Source: JANOYJ01 sp031373225
Lineage (GTDB): Bacteria > Pseudomonadota > Alphaproteobacteria > Rhizobiales > Rhizobiaceae
Assembly: GCA_031373225.1 (NCBI GenBank)
Contig: JANMMM010000087.1
Coordinates: 1 to 41,086 of the forward strand
Direction: 5' to 3'
DNA: 41,086 bases
The notes below the pieces were generated by a model. The model did no database searches, had not been told where the DNA came from, and worked only from the letters and a program-made list of their open reading frames with translations. The first letter of the stretch is position 1. Every line of letters starts with the position of its first letter. The translations under genes were made by a program, and so were the position numbers. Below, one piece after another: positions 24,368 through 32,044 of this stretch.

Positions 24368-24811
24368 TTATTCCACACCAGCCACATTCAAGAAAACATC
24401 GTTTCCGATGGCATCGCTGAGCGTGGTCCCATCCAGAACTTTTCTTGACACCCGCGCCACCTCGGCAAAAACTCTCCGGATTTCGCAGCTGCTTTCATCT
24501 TTGCAGTCGGCGCAGCGCCGATAGGCAATTTTGGAAAGGCAGGGCAAAGGCGCAATCGGGCCGTCAATGATGCGGAGAACTTCGCCAAAGGTGACCTCGC
24601 CGGGCTGTTTGTGCATTAAGTAGCCGCCGTCCTTACCACGGCGGCTCGCCAGAACTCCATGCCGCTTCAGGTCAAGTAATATTTGCTCGAGAAACTTTTT
24701 AGGAATGTTCTGGTCCTTGGCGATGTCGGCGATTACGAGCGCCACACCGCTTTCAGCCTTTGCAATGGCGACCAGCGCCCGGAGCGCATATTTTGCCTTC
24801 TGGGAAATCAT
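24368..24811 (-). CDS. Rrf2-family regulator, probable sulfur control
   Basis: This 147-residue Rrf2 protein has the N-terminal HTH (MISQKAKYALRALVAIAK, then IPKKFLEQILLDLKRHGVLASRRGKDGGYLM). Four cysteines cluster in PCLSKIAYRRCADCKDESSC (near residues 90-110), like the Fe-S ligand region of IscR and RirA, so it may sense an iron-sulfur cluster or thiol state. It lies directly upstream of the sulfate operon in the same direction, and a palindrome lies between them. That makes it a candidate local repressor comparable in role to CymR. It is divergent from the aldo-keto reductase. Confidence 0.88.
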   Translation of the reverse strand: MISQKAKYALRALVAIAKAESGVALVIADIAKDQNIPKKFLEQILLDLKRHGVLASRRGKDGGYLMHKQPGEVTFGEVLRIIDGPIAPLPCLSKIAYRRCADCKDESSCEIRRVFAEVARVSRKVLDGTTLSDAIGNDVFLNVAGVE

Positions 24812-24942
24812 TTTGTCACAGCGCAGCCTATCGGACGCCCGCCGGTTTAGGCCGCAGTTGCGGCAAGCGCAATCTCGCCACTTGCAAATGGCGCGCCAGC
24901 GTTACAGTTTCGCCGCTTAGCAAACCGCAGAGTGTTCCTCCC

Positions 24943-25998
24943 ATGCAAACCAGAAAACTCGGCCGCTCCGGCATTGACGTGTCGCTCATCTGCCTTGGCA
25001 CCATGACCTGGGGCCAGCAGAACAGCGAAGCCGAAGGCCACGAGCAGATGGATTACGCGGTTTCGCGCGGCGTGAATTTATTCGACACGGCGGAGCTTTA
25101 CGCCATTCCGCCAAAGCCGGAGACGCAGGGGCGGACAGAAGAAATTATCGGGACGTGGTTTGCCACCCGCAGGAACCGCGACAAAATCATTCTCGCCACC
25201 AAAGTTGTCGGACGCTCGATGATGACCTGGTTCCGCGATGATAAATCACCGAGCCGCCTCAACCGGGCGCAGATGACGGAAGCGGTCAACAAGAGCCTGA
25301 AGCGGCTCAAGACCGATTATATCGACCTTTACCAGCTGCACTTTCCCGAAAGGCCGGTGCCCTGGGGTTCAATCCCCACCGCCTACCTTGCAAAAATGTT
25401 TGAAACGCGGGAGGATGACACCAGCATTGAAGAGCAGCTCGCCGTGCTGGCGGATTTTGTCAAAGAGGGCAAAGTGCGGGCCATCGGGCTTTCCAACGAG
25501 AGCCCGTGGGGCATGATGAAATTTGCCCACGCTTCGGAGAAAGAGGGCCTTCCGCGCGTCCAATCCGTGCAAAACGCCTACTCTCTGGTCAACCGCACTT
25601 TCGAGGCGGGCGCGGCTGAGGTCTCGGAGCGCGAGGACATCTCGCTGCTCGCCTATTCGCCGCTGGCGCAGGGGTATCTGACCGCCAAATACCGCAATGG
25701 CGCACGGCCCGAGGGTGCGCGCAAGACGTTGTTCGAGCGCCTGCAGCTCTATGAGACTCCGGGGGCGAATGTGGCCTACGAAGCCTATTTTGCACTCGCG
25801 GCGGAGCTTGGCCTGTCGCCCGCGACGCTGGCGCTGGCTTTTGTCAATTCCCGTCCGTTCATGACTTCCAACATTATCGGCGCAACGACGATGGCGCAGC
25901 TGAAGGAATGTCTCGATTCCGCCGATGTGACCCTATCGGCGGAAGCGCTGAAGCGGATTGACGCGATCCATCATCTGCATATGAATCCTTGCCCTTGA
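24943..25998 (+). CDS. Tas-like NADP(H)-dependent aldo-keto reductase
   Basis: This 351-residue aldo-keto reductase lines up along its length with E. coli Tas: a start MQTRKLGRSGIDVS, then LGTMTWGQQNSEAEGHEQMDYA, YAIPPKPETQGRTEEIIG (with the catalytic Tyr region), LKRLKTDYIDLYQLHFPERP, AIGLSNESPWGMMKF, and QNAYSLVNRTFE. The C-terminus carries NIIGATTMAQLKECLDS, the cofactor phosphate-binding stretch. I chose the ATG at 24943, where homology begins; the open frame extends 61 codons upstream without homologous text. The physiological substrate is unknown. The 237 bp after its stop hold no gene I can support. Confidence 0.9.
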   Translation: MQTRKLGRSGIDVSLICLGTMTWGQQNSEAEGHEQMDYAVSRGVNLFDTAELYAIPPKPETQGRTEEIIGTWFATRRNRDKIILATKVVGRSMMTWFRDDKSPSRLNRAQMTEAVNKSLKRLKTDYIDLYQLHFPERPVPWGSIPTAYLAKMFETREDDTSIEEQLAVLADFVKEGKVRAIGLSNESPWGMMKFAHASEKEGLPRVQSVQNAYSLVNRTFEAGAAEVSEREDISLLAYSPLAQGYLTAKYRNGARPEGARKTLFERLQLYETPGANVAYEAYFALAAELGLSPATLALAFVNSRPFMTSNIIGATTMAQLKECLDSADVTLSAEALKRIDAIHHLHMNPCP

Positions 25999-26234
25999 GG
26001 CGGGGCGCCTCATCCTTGCTGTCTCCTGCGGTCCCAACACTGATACTGAGGCGGATGAACACCGGCATCTTCCGGATTTCCTTGATTGAATTTAATTGTC
26101 TCCACATGATTCACACTATGGCAACCCCTTTGCAAAAAATCGGAGGCCAAGCGTATGTCTTGCGGCATCCGCGTCTGAATTAGGGACTCCTTAGATATTG
26201 CATGAGAAGATGACGCCAAGAACAAGAGGCTGTC
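25999..26234. other. Intergenic, no gene supported
   Basis: A 236-bp, relatively AT-rich gap ahead of the periplasmic/GGDEF-EAL pair. It probably holds their promoter (TTGATT near 26080), but I cannot place a matched -10 element with confidence. Short frames here have no ribosome site and no recognisable text. Confidence 0.4.
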
Positions 26235-26738
26235 ATGCGTCCACTAAACTTTCTCGCGCCCATTATTTTCACTCTTTTGGCTGCAATGCCTGCCATGGCG
26301 GCGGACGCGCTATTTGTGCTGTCCGGCACAAACTCCAAGGGGGAAATGGTCAACGTGGCAATGACCCGTCCAGCTGCCGACGAGTTCGGGCTGACAGAGA
26401 TTCAGACGAAGCTGGTCTCCCAAGGCGAAGACCTGCACAAGGTGAAGGGCATCGCCATAGGCGGCCTTATCAAGAAATACGACCTTGTGGGCGGCAGTTT
26501 GGCGATTGAGGCGCTTGACGGCTACTCGATTGATGTTCCCCGGTCAGTCATTGATTCCTACCCCGCCATCATTGGACTTGAGATCGATGGCAGGCCGATT
26601 TCAGTCCGCGAGCGCGGCCCGGCATGGCTCATCTATCCCGTGAGCAGTTTCAAAGAGCTTGACAGCCCCGAGTTTGAGGCGCGCAGCGTTTGGCAGATCA
26701 AGGCAATTAAGGTCGGCAACGGCTCCGGATCGAACTAA
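26235..26738 (+). CDS. Periplasmic protein with molybdopterin-oxidoreductase-like fold
   Basis: This 167-residue protein has a signal peptide (MRPLNFLAPIIFTLLAAMPAMA, cleavage after about residue 22). The rest resembles the small stand-alone relatives of the sulfite-oxidase molybdopterin-binding domain: a middle 'lealDGYSIDVPRSVIDSYPAIIGLEIDG' pattern and then SVRERGPAWLIYPVSS. No conserved cofactor cysteine is present, so it is unlikely to be an active molybdoenzyme. The following GGDEF-EAL gene starts immediately after its stop codon (no gap). I recall the same gene pair in other proteobacteria, so it may be a periplasmic ligand or partner of the sensor domain. Confidence 0.72.
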   Translation: MRPLNFLAPIIFTLLAAMPAMAADALFVLSGTNSKGEMVNVAMTRPAADEFGLTEIQTKLVSQGEDLHKVKGIAIGGLIKKYDLVGGSLAIEALDGYSIDVPRSVIDSYPAIIGLEIDGRPISVRERGPAWLIYPVSSFKELDSPEFEARSVWQIKAIKVGNGSGSN

Positions 26739-28700
26739 TTGTCGCTCAAAATCAGGTATATTCTTGTATTGGCGGTTTTCGTCGCGCTGTATTTCACGGC
26801 GCGGAGCAATCTGCACGATCTGAAGCTGACGGTTGACGCCAAGCTTGACCATTCGACGCGCCTTGATGATGCCTCACGCCTCTTCATAGAACTGCTGGAT
26901 TTCGAACTTGCGGCGCATCGCTTTGTCGAAGGCGACGAAACAGTCAGACACCAAGATGTCCAATTTGCCTTTGACCTTCTCTGGTCGAGGGTGGACACGC
27001 TGAGCGCCACGGATGATTATATCATTGTGCAGCGCTTGGCCGGCGCATATGAGCTGTTTCCGCTGGCCAAAGCCGGACTGCGCCAAACCGACGCCTTGGT
27101 TGCAGGACTTGCGCGCGGCGACAAGGGCGCGCTGGCGGCGCTGGACAATCTGTTTAAGCCCGTCAGCCCTCTGATGCGTAATTTTGGCAATGCCGCTTAC
27201 CAGCTCCGGCTTGAGCATTCGATTGAAACAGCTGTGAATCAAAAGGAAGCTGCGCGCAACATCGACATGCTGCAGCTGGCGTTCTTGCTGTTTGGCGCGC
27301 TGTCGCTTTTCATGATGATGGCTGAGGTGCTTCGAATCCGGCGCTTCAACCTGAAAATCAGCGAAAGGGAAGACAAGATCATCCGGCTGGGTTTGACTGA
27401 CCCGCTGACCGGGCTTGCCAACCGCCGTTCTCTGACCGACGAGATTGAGCGGCGGCTCGCGTTGGAGACGCCGGACGGCTGCAATCTGCTGCTGATTGAT
27501 CTAGATGGGTTTAAAGCGGTCAATGATAAGCTTGGCCACCCCGTCGGCGACGAACTGCTGCGTCAAGTTGGAAAGCGTCTGCAAGACATTGCGGGAGACG
27601 ACTCCATGGCCGCACGGCTGGGCGGCGATGAGTTCGCCATCCTTGGCCAGCCGCGCGCCATGCAGCTGGGTGAGCTTGCCGATCTGGTCATTAAGTCTGT
27701 CGAAGAGCCTTTCATTATCGGACAGCAGATTGCGCATGTTTCCGCCAGCGTCGGAATGGTCAGTCTGGACCGGGGCAGACACCCTGACGCGAGCGTCGCG
27801 CTCGGCGATGCGGATATTGCACTCTATGAAGCGAAACGTTCGGGGCGAAGCTGCAGCCGCGAGTTTGAGGCGTCCCTGCGCGGCCAGCGCGACTACAGTG
27901 CGAAAATTGACGAGAGTCTGGCCTTGGCCATCGCCGAAGGGCAGATCAACGTCAAGTTCCATCCCCAGATCGATGTGCGGACAGGCCAAATGCGCGGTGT
28001 GGAGGCGCTTGCGCGCTGGTCGCATCCGGAACTCGGAGAGGTTCCCGTTGAGCTCTTTATCAAACTGGCGGAGCGGCAGGGCCTGATAAGGGCGCTCGAT
28101 CTGCACATCCTGAAGACCGCCTGCCGCGAGCTGATAAAATTGGGGGAAGCCGCCAGAGACCTGCGCCTGTCCGTCAACGTGTCTCCAATCGAAGCGGGCC
28201 GCAGGGGCTACGCAGCAGAGCTTCTGACCGTTCTTGGCGAACTGGGGTTTCCACTGTGCCGACTCACCCTCGAACTGACTGAAAACACGCTGATGGAGGA
28301 TTCCGGCGCGGTCGCGCGCAACCTCGGCGAACTGGCGTCCGCCGGAATAAGCATAGCCATCGATGATTTCGGCTCGGGATACTCAAACCTCAGTTATCTC
28401 GCGCAGTTCCCGTTCAACTGCCTGAAGGTGGACAAGAAACTGGCTGCGAAAATTGAAGATTCGGAAAAAGACCGGATTGTCCTTTCGAGCATTGCAAATC
28501 TGGCAAACGGGCTCAATCTCGACGTGATCATGGAAGGCATTGAGACCGAAAGTCAGCTTGAGATCATCCGTTCAATCGGCATCGCTCAGGCACAGGGTTT
28601 CCTGTTCGCCCGCCCCCTCAGCACCCGGGAGCTCTACCACTTTCTGCCGAAAGTCCCGGCGCGGCACACACGGCGGAAACCGGCGCGCAAGGCGGCGTGA
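26739..28700 (+). CDS. Membrane GGDEF-EAL cyclic-di-GMP enzyme
   Basis: This 653-residue protein has two membrane segments (about residues 6-21 and 178-198) around a periplasmic helical sensor, then GGDEF and EAL domains. The GGDEF motif is intact at 295-299 (RLGGDEFAIL), preceded by DPLTGLANRRSL. The EAL motif at 422-424 (GVEALARW) is intact, as are IDDFGSGYSNLSYL and the LKVDKKL lysine region, so both synthesis and breakdown of cyclic-di-GMP are possible. The TTG start directly abuts the stop of the periplasmic partner, with no spacer, which suggests coupled translation. Confidence 0.88.
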   Translation: MSLKIRYILVLAVFVALYFTARSNLHDLKLTVDAKLDHSTRLDDASRLFIELLDFELAAHRFVEGDETVRHQDVQFAFDLLWSRVDTLSATDDYIIVQRLAGAYELFPLAKAGLRQTDALVAGLARGDKGALAALDNLFKPVSPLMRNFGNAAYQLRLEHSIETAVNQKEAARNIDMLQLAFLLFGALSLFMMMAEVLRIRRFNLKISEREDKIIRLGLTDPLTGLANRRSLTDEIERRLALETPDGCNLLLIDLDGFKAVNDKLGHPVGDELLRQVGKRLQDIAGDDSMAARLGGDEFAILGQPRAMQLGELADLVIKSVEEPFIIGQQIAHVSASVGMVSLDRGRHPDASVALGDADIALYEAKRSGRSCSREFEASLRGQRDYSAKIDESLALAIAEGQINVKFHPQIDVRTGQMRGVEALARWSHPELGEVPVELFIKLAERQGLIRALDLHILKTACRELIKLGEAARDLRLSVNVSPIEAGRRGYAAELLTVLGELGFPLCRLTLELTENTLMEDSGAVARNLGELASAGISIAIDDFGSGYSNLSYLAQFPFNCLKVDKKLAAKIEDSEKDRIVLSSIANLANGLNLDVIMEGIETESQLEIIRSIGIAQAQGFLFARPLSTRELYHFLPKVPARHTRRKPARKAA

Positions 28701-28725
28701 CGGGTTTGCGGGGCGGGACGCAGCT

Positions 28726-31700
28726 CTAATGCGCCTCGTCCCAGTTCTTCGCCGCCCGCGCGTCAACCCGCAGCGGCACAGCGAGATTGACCGCCGGAAA
28801 CGCTGCGCCTTCCATCACTTCCTTGATCACCGGAATTGCCGCCTCGATTTCGCCTTCCGGCGCTTCGAACACCAGTTCGTCATGCACCTGCAAAAGCATC
28901 CGCACCGAGCCGAGCTTCTTCGCTTCCAGAGCCGCTTCCATCCGCACCATCGCCCGGCGGATAATGTCCGCCGCTGACCCCTGAATTGGCGCGTTGATCG
29001 AGGCGCGCTCGTTGAAGGCGCGGACCTGCGGGTTGGAGGATTTGATTTCAGGGAAATGCGCGCGGCGGCCGAAGATCGTCTGCACATAGCCCTTGTCGCG
29101 GCAGAAGGCTTTGGTCTCGTCCATGTAGCCGGGTATGCCGGGGAAGCGCTCGAAATATTTCTTGATATAGGCGGCGGCCTCTTCGCGGGGAATTGACAGC
29201 TGGTTGGCTAATCCAAAGGCCGATATGCCGTAAATGATGCCAAAATTGATCGCCTTGGCGCGGCGGCGCACATCGGACGGCATGCCTTCGACGGGGACGC
29301 CGAACATTTCAGACGCGGTCATCGCGTGGATGTCCACCCCGTTGGCGAAGGCCTGACGGAGCTGCGGAATGTCGGCGACATGGGCGAGCACGCGCAGCTC
29401 GATCTGCGAATAGTCGGCGGAGATCAGGAGATTGCCGGGTTCGGAAATAAACGCCGTGCGGATTTTGCGGCCCTCCGCCGTGCGCACCGGGATGTTCTGG
29501 ATGTTGGGGTCGGAAGAGGAGAGGCGGCCCGTGGTTGTCGACGCTAGGGCGAAGCTCGTATGCACCCGCTTGGTGCGCGGATTGACGTAGGAGGGCAGCG
29601 AGTCCGTGTAGGTGCTTTTCAGCTTGGTGAGCTGACGCCAGTCGACAATCTTGCGCGGCAGCGCGTGGCCTTCGGCCGCCAAGTCCTCCAGCACATCGGC
29701 GGAGGTGGACCATTGGCCGGTGGCGGTTTTCTTCGCGCCGGGAAGCGACATTTTGCCGAACAGAATGTCGCCCAATTGCTTCGGCGAGCCAAGATTGAAC
29801 TTCTCTCCGGCCAGCTCATAGACTTCATGCTCAAGCCCCGCCGCGACTTGTGCAAACTCGCCGGAAAGCCGGCTCAATATCTGCCGGTCGATGGCGACGC
29901 CGTGCTCCTCCATGCGGGCGATGACATCGACCAAAGGCCGCTCCAGCCTCTCGTAAACGCTCGTCATGCCTTCAGCGGCAAGGCGCGGTTTGAGCACGCG
30001 CCAGAGCCGCAATGTGACATCGGCGTCTTCGGCTGCGTAAGCCGTGGCTTCCGCAAGCGGCACATGGTCGAATGTGACTTTGCCTTTGCCCGTGCCCGTC
30101 AGCGATTTGTAGGAGATCGGCTTGTGGCCGAGAAACACCTCCGACAGCGCGTCCATCCCCTGGCCGGTGACGCCGGCGTCGAGCGCGTAGGACATAAGCA
30201 TTGTGTCGTCGAAAGGCGCGACTGTGACGCCCAGGAGGTTGAACATGTGCCAGTCGAACTTGACGTTCTGGCCGATTTTCAGGACCGCCGGATGTTCGAG
30301 CATCGGCTTGAGAATACGCAGCGCATCGGCGAGTTTGATCTGACCCTCAATCAGCCCGCCGCCGAGCAGGTCGCCATTGCCGCTGCGGTGCAGAAGCGGC
30401 ACATAGCAGGCCTTGCCCGGAGCCAAGGCGAGCGAGAAGCCGACCATGTCGGCCTGCATGACGTTGAGCGAATTGGTTTCGGTGTCGAAGGCGACGATGC
30501 CGGTTTCGACGGCTTCATCGCACCAGCGCTGCAGGGTTTCGAGGTCCTGGATGCAGGTGTAGGCGGTCGTGTCGATTTTGGCTGCGAGGGCCTCAGTGGC
30601 GCGGGAGGCGGCGAGGGCTTGGGGCGTTGACTCTCCCTCACCTGTCTTGCTGCGCAAGACTGTCCTCTCCCCTTGGGGGAGAGGCGAAAGGTCAGATGCG
30701 CTGTTTTCGCCTCTCCCCCCCGGGGAGAGGACAGTTTCGCGAAGCGAAACAGGTGAGGGAGAGTCAGAAAGCCCATCTCCACTCCCCACATCCGGCCCAT
30801 GCGCATCCCGCCCGCCTTCAACAACAACGCTCGCCGCTTCCACCGAAGACGCGTCCGTCCCCGTCGCCTCGGCGACGCGCCGCGTGAGCGTGGTGAATTC
30901 CATAGCTTTGAGAAACGCCACCAGCTTCGGCCCGTTCGGCTTGTCGAGCGCCAGCGCCTCGAGCTGTACCTCCAGCGGCACGTCCTGCTTCAGCGTCACC
31001 AGCTTCTTTGACACACGAATGAGGTCAATATTGGCAAGAATGCCCTCGCGCCGCTTTTCCTGTTTGATCTCGCCCGCTCTTGCCAGCAGCGTGTCGAGAT
31101 CGCCATATTCCTCAAGCAGCGCCGCCGCCGTCTTCGGCCCGATGCCCGGAACGCCGGGAACATTGTCAGTGGAATCGCCGGTCAGCGCCTGCAGGTCGAT
31201 CATCTTTTCCGGCGGAACGCCCCATTTTTCGATGACATCAGATATGCCGAGGCGCTTGTCCTTCATCGTGTCGTAAAGCGTGACGCGCGGGCCGACGAGC
31301 TGCATCAAATCCTTGTCGGAGGAAATGATCGTCACATCGCCGCCCGCCTTCAGCGCTTCATTCGTGTAGGTGGCAATCAGATCATCCGCCTCAAAACCCT
31401 TCATCTCGATGCAGGGCAGGTCAAACGCCACCGTCGCCTGCCGGATCAGGCCGAACTGCGGCACCAAATCCTCCGGCGGCGCGGTGCGGTTGGCCTTGTA
31501 TTCCGGGTAAATCTCGTTGCGGAAGGTCTTCGACGAATAGTCGAATATCACCGCAAAATGTGTCGGCGTCACCCCCACGGATGTGTCGCGCGCTTCCAAG
31601 AGCAGCTTCCACAGCATGTTGCAAAATCCCGACACAGCCCCAACGGGCGTCCCGTCAGACTTGCGCGTCAGAGGCGGCAGAGCGTGATAGGCGCGGAAAA

Positions 31701-31746
31701 TATAGCCGGAGCCGTCGACGAGAAAGAGATGATCGCCTTGTTTCAT
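28726..31746 (-). CDS. polA: DNA polymerase I with an in-frame repeat insertion
   Basis: DNA polymerase I fills gaps in repair and removes RNA primers. The 1006-residue protein has a 5' nuclease domain (about 1-290: HLFLVDGSGYIFRAYHA; GFEADDLIATY; GVPGIGPKTAAALL), an exonuclease domain (about 400-590: FDTETNSL, GQNVKFDWH, YAAEDADVTLRLW, all acidic ligands kept, so proofreading should work), and the polymerase domain with motif A DYSQIELRVLAH, motif B RRRAKAINFGIIYG and motif C QVHDELVFE. Between the first two domains, residues 328-373 are encoded by a palindromic repeat (30629-30765), listed separately. That linker is low-complexity, so activity is probably kept. It is divergent from a predicted small RNA. 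Confidence 0.95.
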   Translation of the reverse strand: MKQGDHLFLVDGSGYIFRAYHALPPLTRKSDGTPVGAVSGFCNMLWKLLLEARDTSVGVTPTHFAVIFDYSSKTFRNEIYPEYKANRTAPPEDLVPQFGLIRQATVAFDLPCIEMKGFEADDLIATYTNEALKAGGDVTIISSDKDLMQLVGPRVTLYDTMKDKRLGISDVIEKWGVPPEKMIDLQALTGDSTDNVPGVPGIGPKTAAALLEEYGDLDTLLARAGEIKQEKRREGILANIDLIRVSKKLVTLKQDVPLEVQLEALALDKPNGPKLVAFLKAMEFTTLTRRVAEATGTDASSVEAASVVVEGGRDAHGPDVGSGDGLSDSPSPVSLRETVLSPGGRGENSASDLSPLPQGERTVLRSKTGEGESTPQALAASRATEALAAKIDTTAYTCIQDLETLQRWCDEAVETGIVAFDTETNSLNVMQADMVGFSLALAPGKACYVPLLHRSGNGDLLGGGLIEGQIKLADALRILKPMLEHPAVLKIGQNVKFDWHMFNLLGVTVAPFDDTMLMSYALDAGVTGQGMDALSEVFLGHKPISYKSLTGTGKGKVTFDHVPLAEATAYAAEDADVTLRLWRVLKPRLAAEGMTSVYERLERPLVDVIARMEEHGVAIDRQILSRLSGEFAQVAAGLEHEVYELAGEKFNLGSPKQLGDILFGKMSLPGAKKTATGQWSTSADVLEDLAAEGHALPRKIVDWRQLTKLKSTYTDSLPSYVNPRTKRVHTSFALASTTTGRLSSSDPNIQNIPVRTAEGRKIRTAFISEPGNLLISADYSQIELRVLAHVADIPQLRQAFANGVDIHAMTASEMFGVPVEGMPSDVRRRAKAINFGIIYGISAFGLANQLSIPREEAAAYIKKYFERFPGIPGYMDETKAFCRDKGYVQTIFGRRAHFPEIKSSNPQVRAFNERASINAPIQGSAADIIRRAMVRMEAALEAKKLGSVRMLLQVHDELVFEAPEGEIEAAIPVIKEVMEGAAFPAVNLAVPLRVDARAAKNWDEAH
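30629..30765. repeat. Palindromic repeat (family B) inside polA
   Basis: The ends are a perfect 17-nt inverted repeat, 30629-30645 (GACTCTCCCTCACCTGT) and 30749-30765. Internal stems pair TGTCCTCTCCCC (30661-30672) with 30722-30733, and GAGGCGAAA with TTTCGCCTC. The 137-nt unit is read through in polA, where it encodes 46 residues rich in Ser, Pro, Gly, Glu and Arg. A related unit begins at 41031, outside any gene: CTCCCTCACCTG, an arm around GCTTCGC, then CTGTCCTCTCCCC. It is a mobile-type repeat that landed in a linker. Confidence 0.88.
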
Positions 31747-31811
31747 GCTGGTGATTTAACCCTGCCTTCGCCCATCACGCAATCGTTACAAAACGTTAAT
31801 CTTTGGTGTCC

Positions 31812-31840
31812 TTGAATCGCCATAATCGGGGAACCAAATA
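31812..31840 (+). promoter_or_regulatory. Promoter for the predicted small RNA
   Basis: TTGAAT (31812-31817) and CAAATA (31835-31840) are 17 bp apart, placing a start of transcription near 31846, a few bases ahead of the first hairpin of the small RNA. Confidence 0.45.
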
Positions 31841-31845
31841 GAGCA

Positions 31846-31997
31846 GATCGGCGTTTATAGCCGGTGTCCGGAACGGCACGTCCCCCGCCCGACCGGACAT
31901 GCGGCAGTCCAACCCCCCTCTCCGGACTGCCGCGCAATTGGTAGAGAGTACCCCAGTGCCGCCATGGACCCCCCTCCTCCATGGCGGCCTTTTTTTT
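31846..31997 (+). ncRNA. Predicted trans-acting small RNA with three C-rich loops
   Basis: Three hairpins follow each other. The first has stem 31865-31871/31893-31899 and a loop with TCCCCCGCCC. The second has a perfect 10-bp stem 31901-31910/31924-31933 and loop AACCCCCCTCTCC. The third has a perfect 11-bp stem 31958-31968/31978-31988, loop CCCCCCTCC, and eight Ts (31990-31997), making a strong terminator. C-rich loops with CCTCC/CTCC can pair with ribosome-binding sites, as known for several alphaproteobacterial sRNA families. I recall the rhizobial alpha-r7 sRNA (Smr7C) lying beside polA; this may be its counterpart, but I could not compare them. No protein of note is encoded. The 5' end is estimated from the promoter. 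Confidence 0.75.
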
Positions 31998-32044
31998 GGG
32001 GCTGCGGCGCTCTAGTGTCACGTCTGTGATTCGAAGGGGACGCT

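Noticed and set aside
29560..30630. Plus-strand frame of 356 codons opposite polA
   Set aside because: The polymerase reading on the minus strand has all motifs; this frame is its shadow.
31861..31997. C-rich hairpins considered as an attenuator or riboswitch of the M20 gene
   Set aside because: They end in a full terminator 47 bp before the gene with no alternative pairing seen, and the peptidase has its own ribosome site; an independent small RNA fits better.
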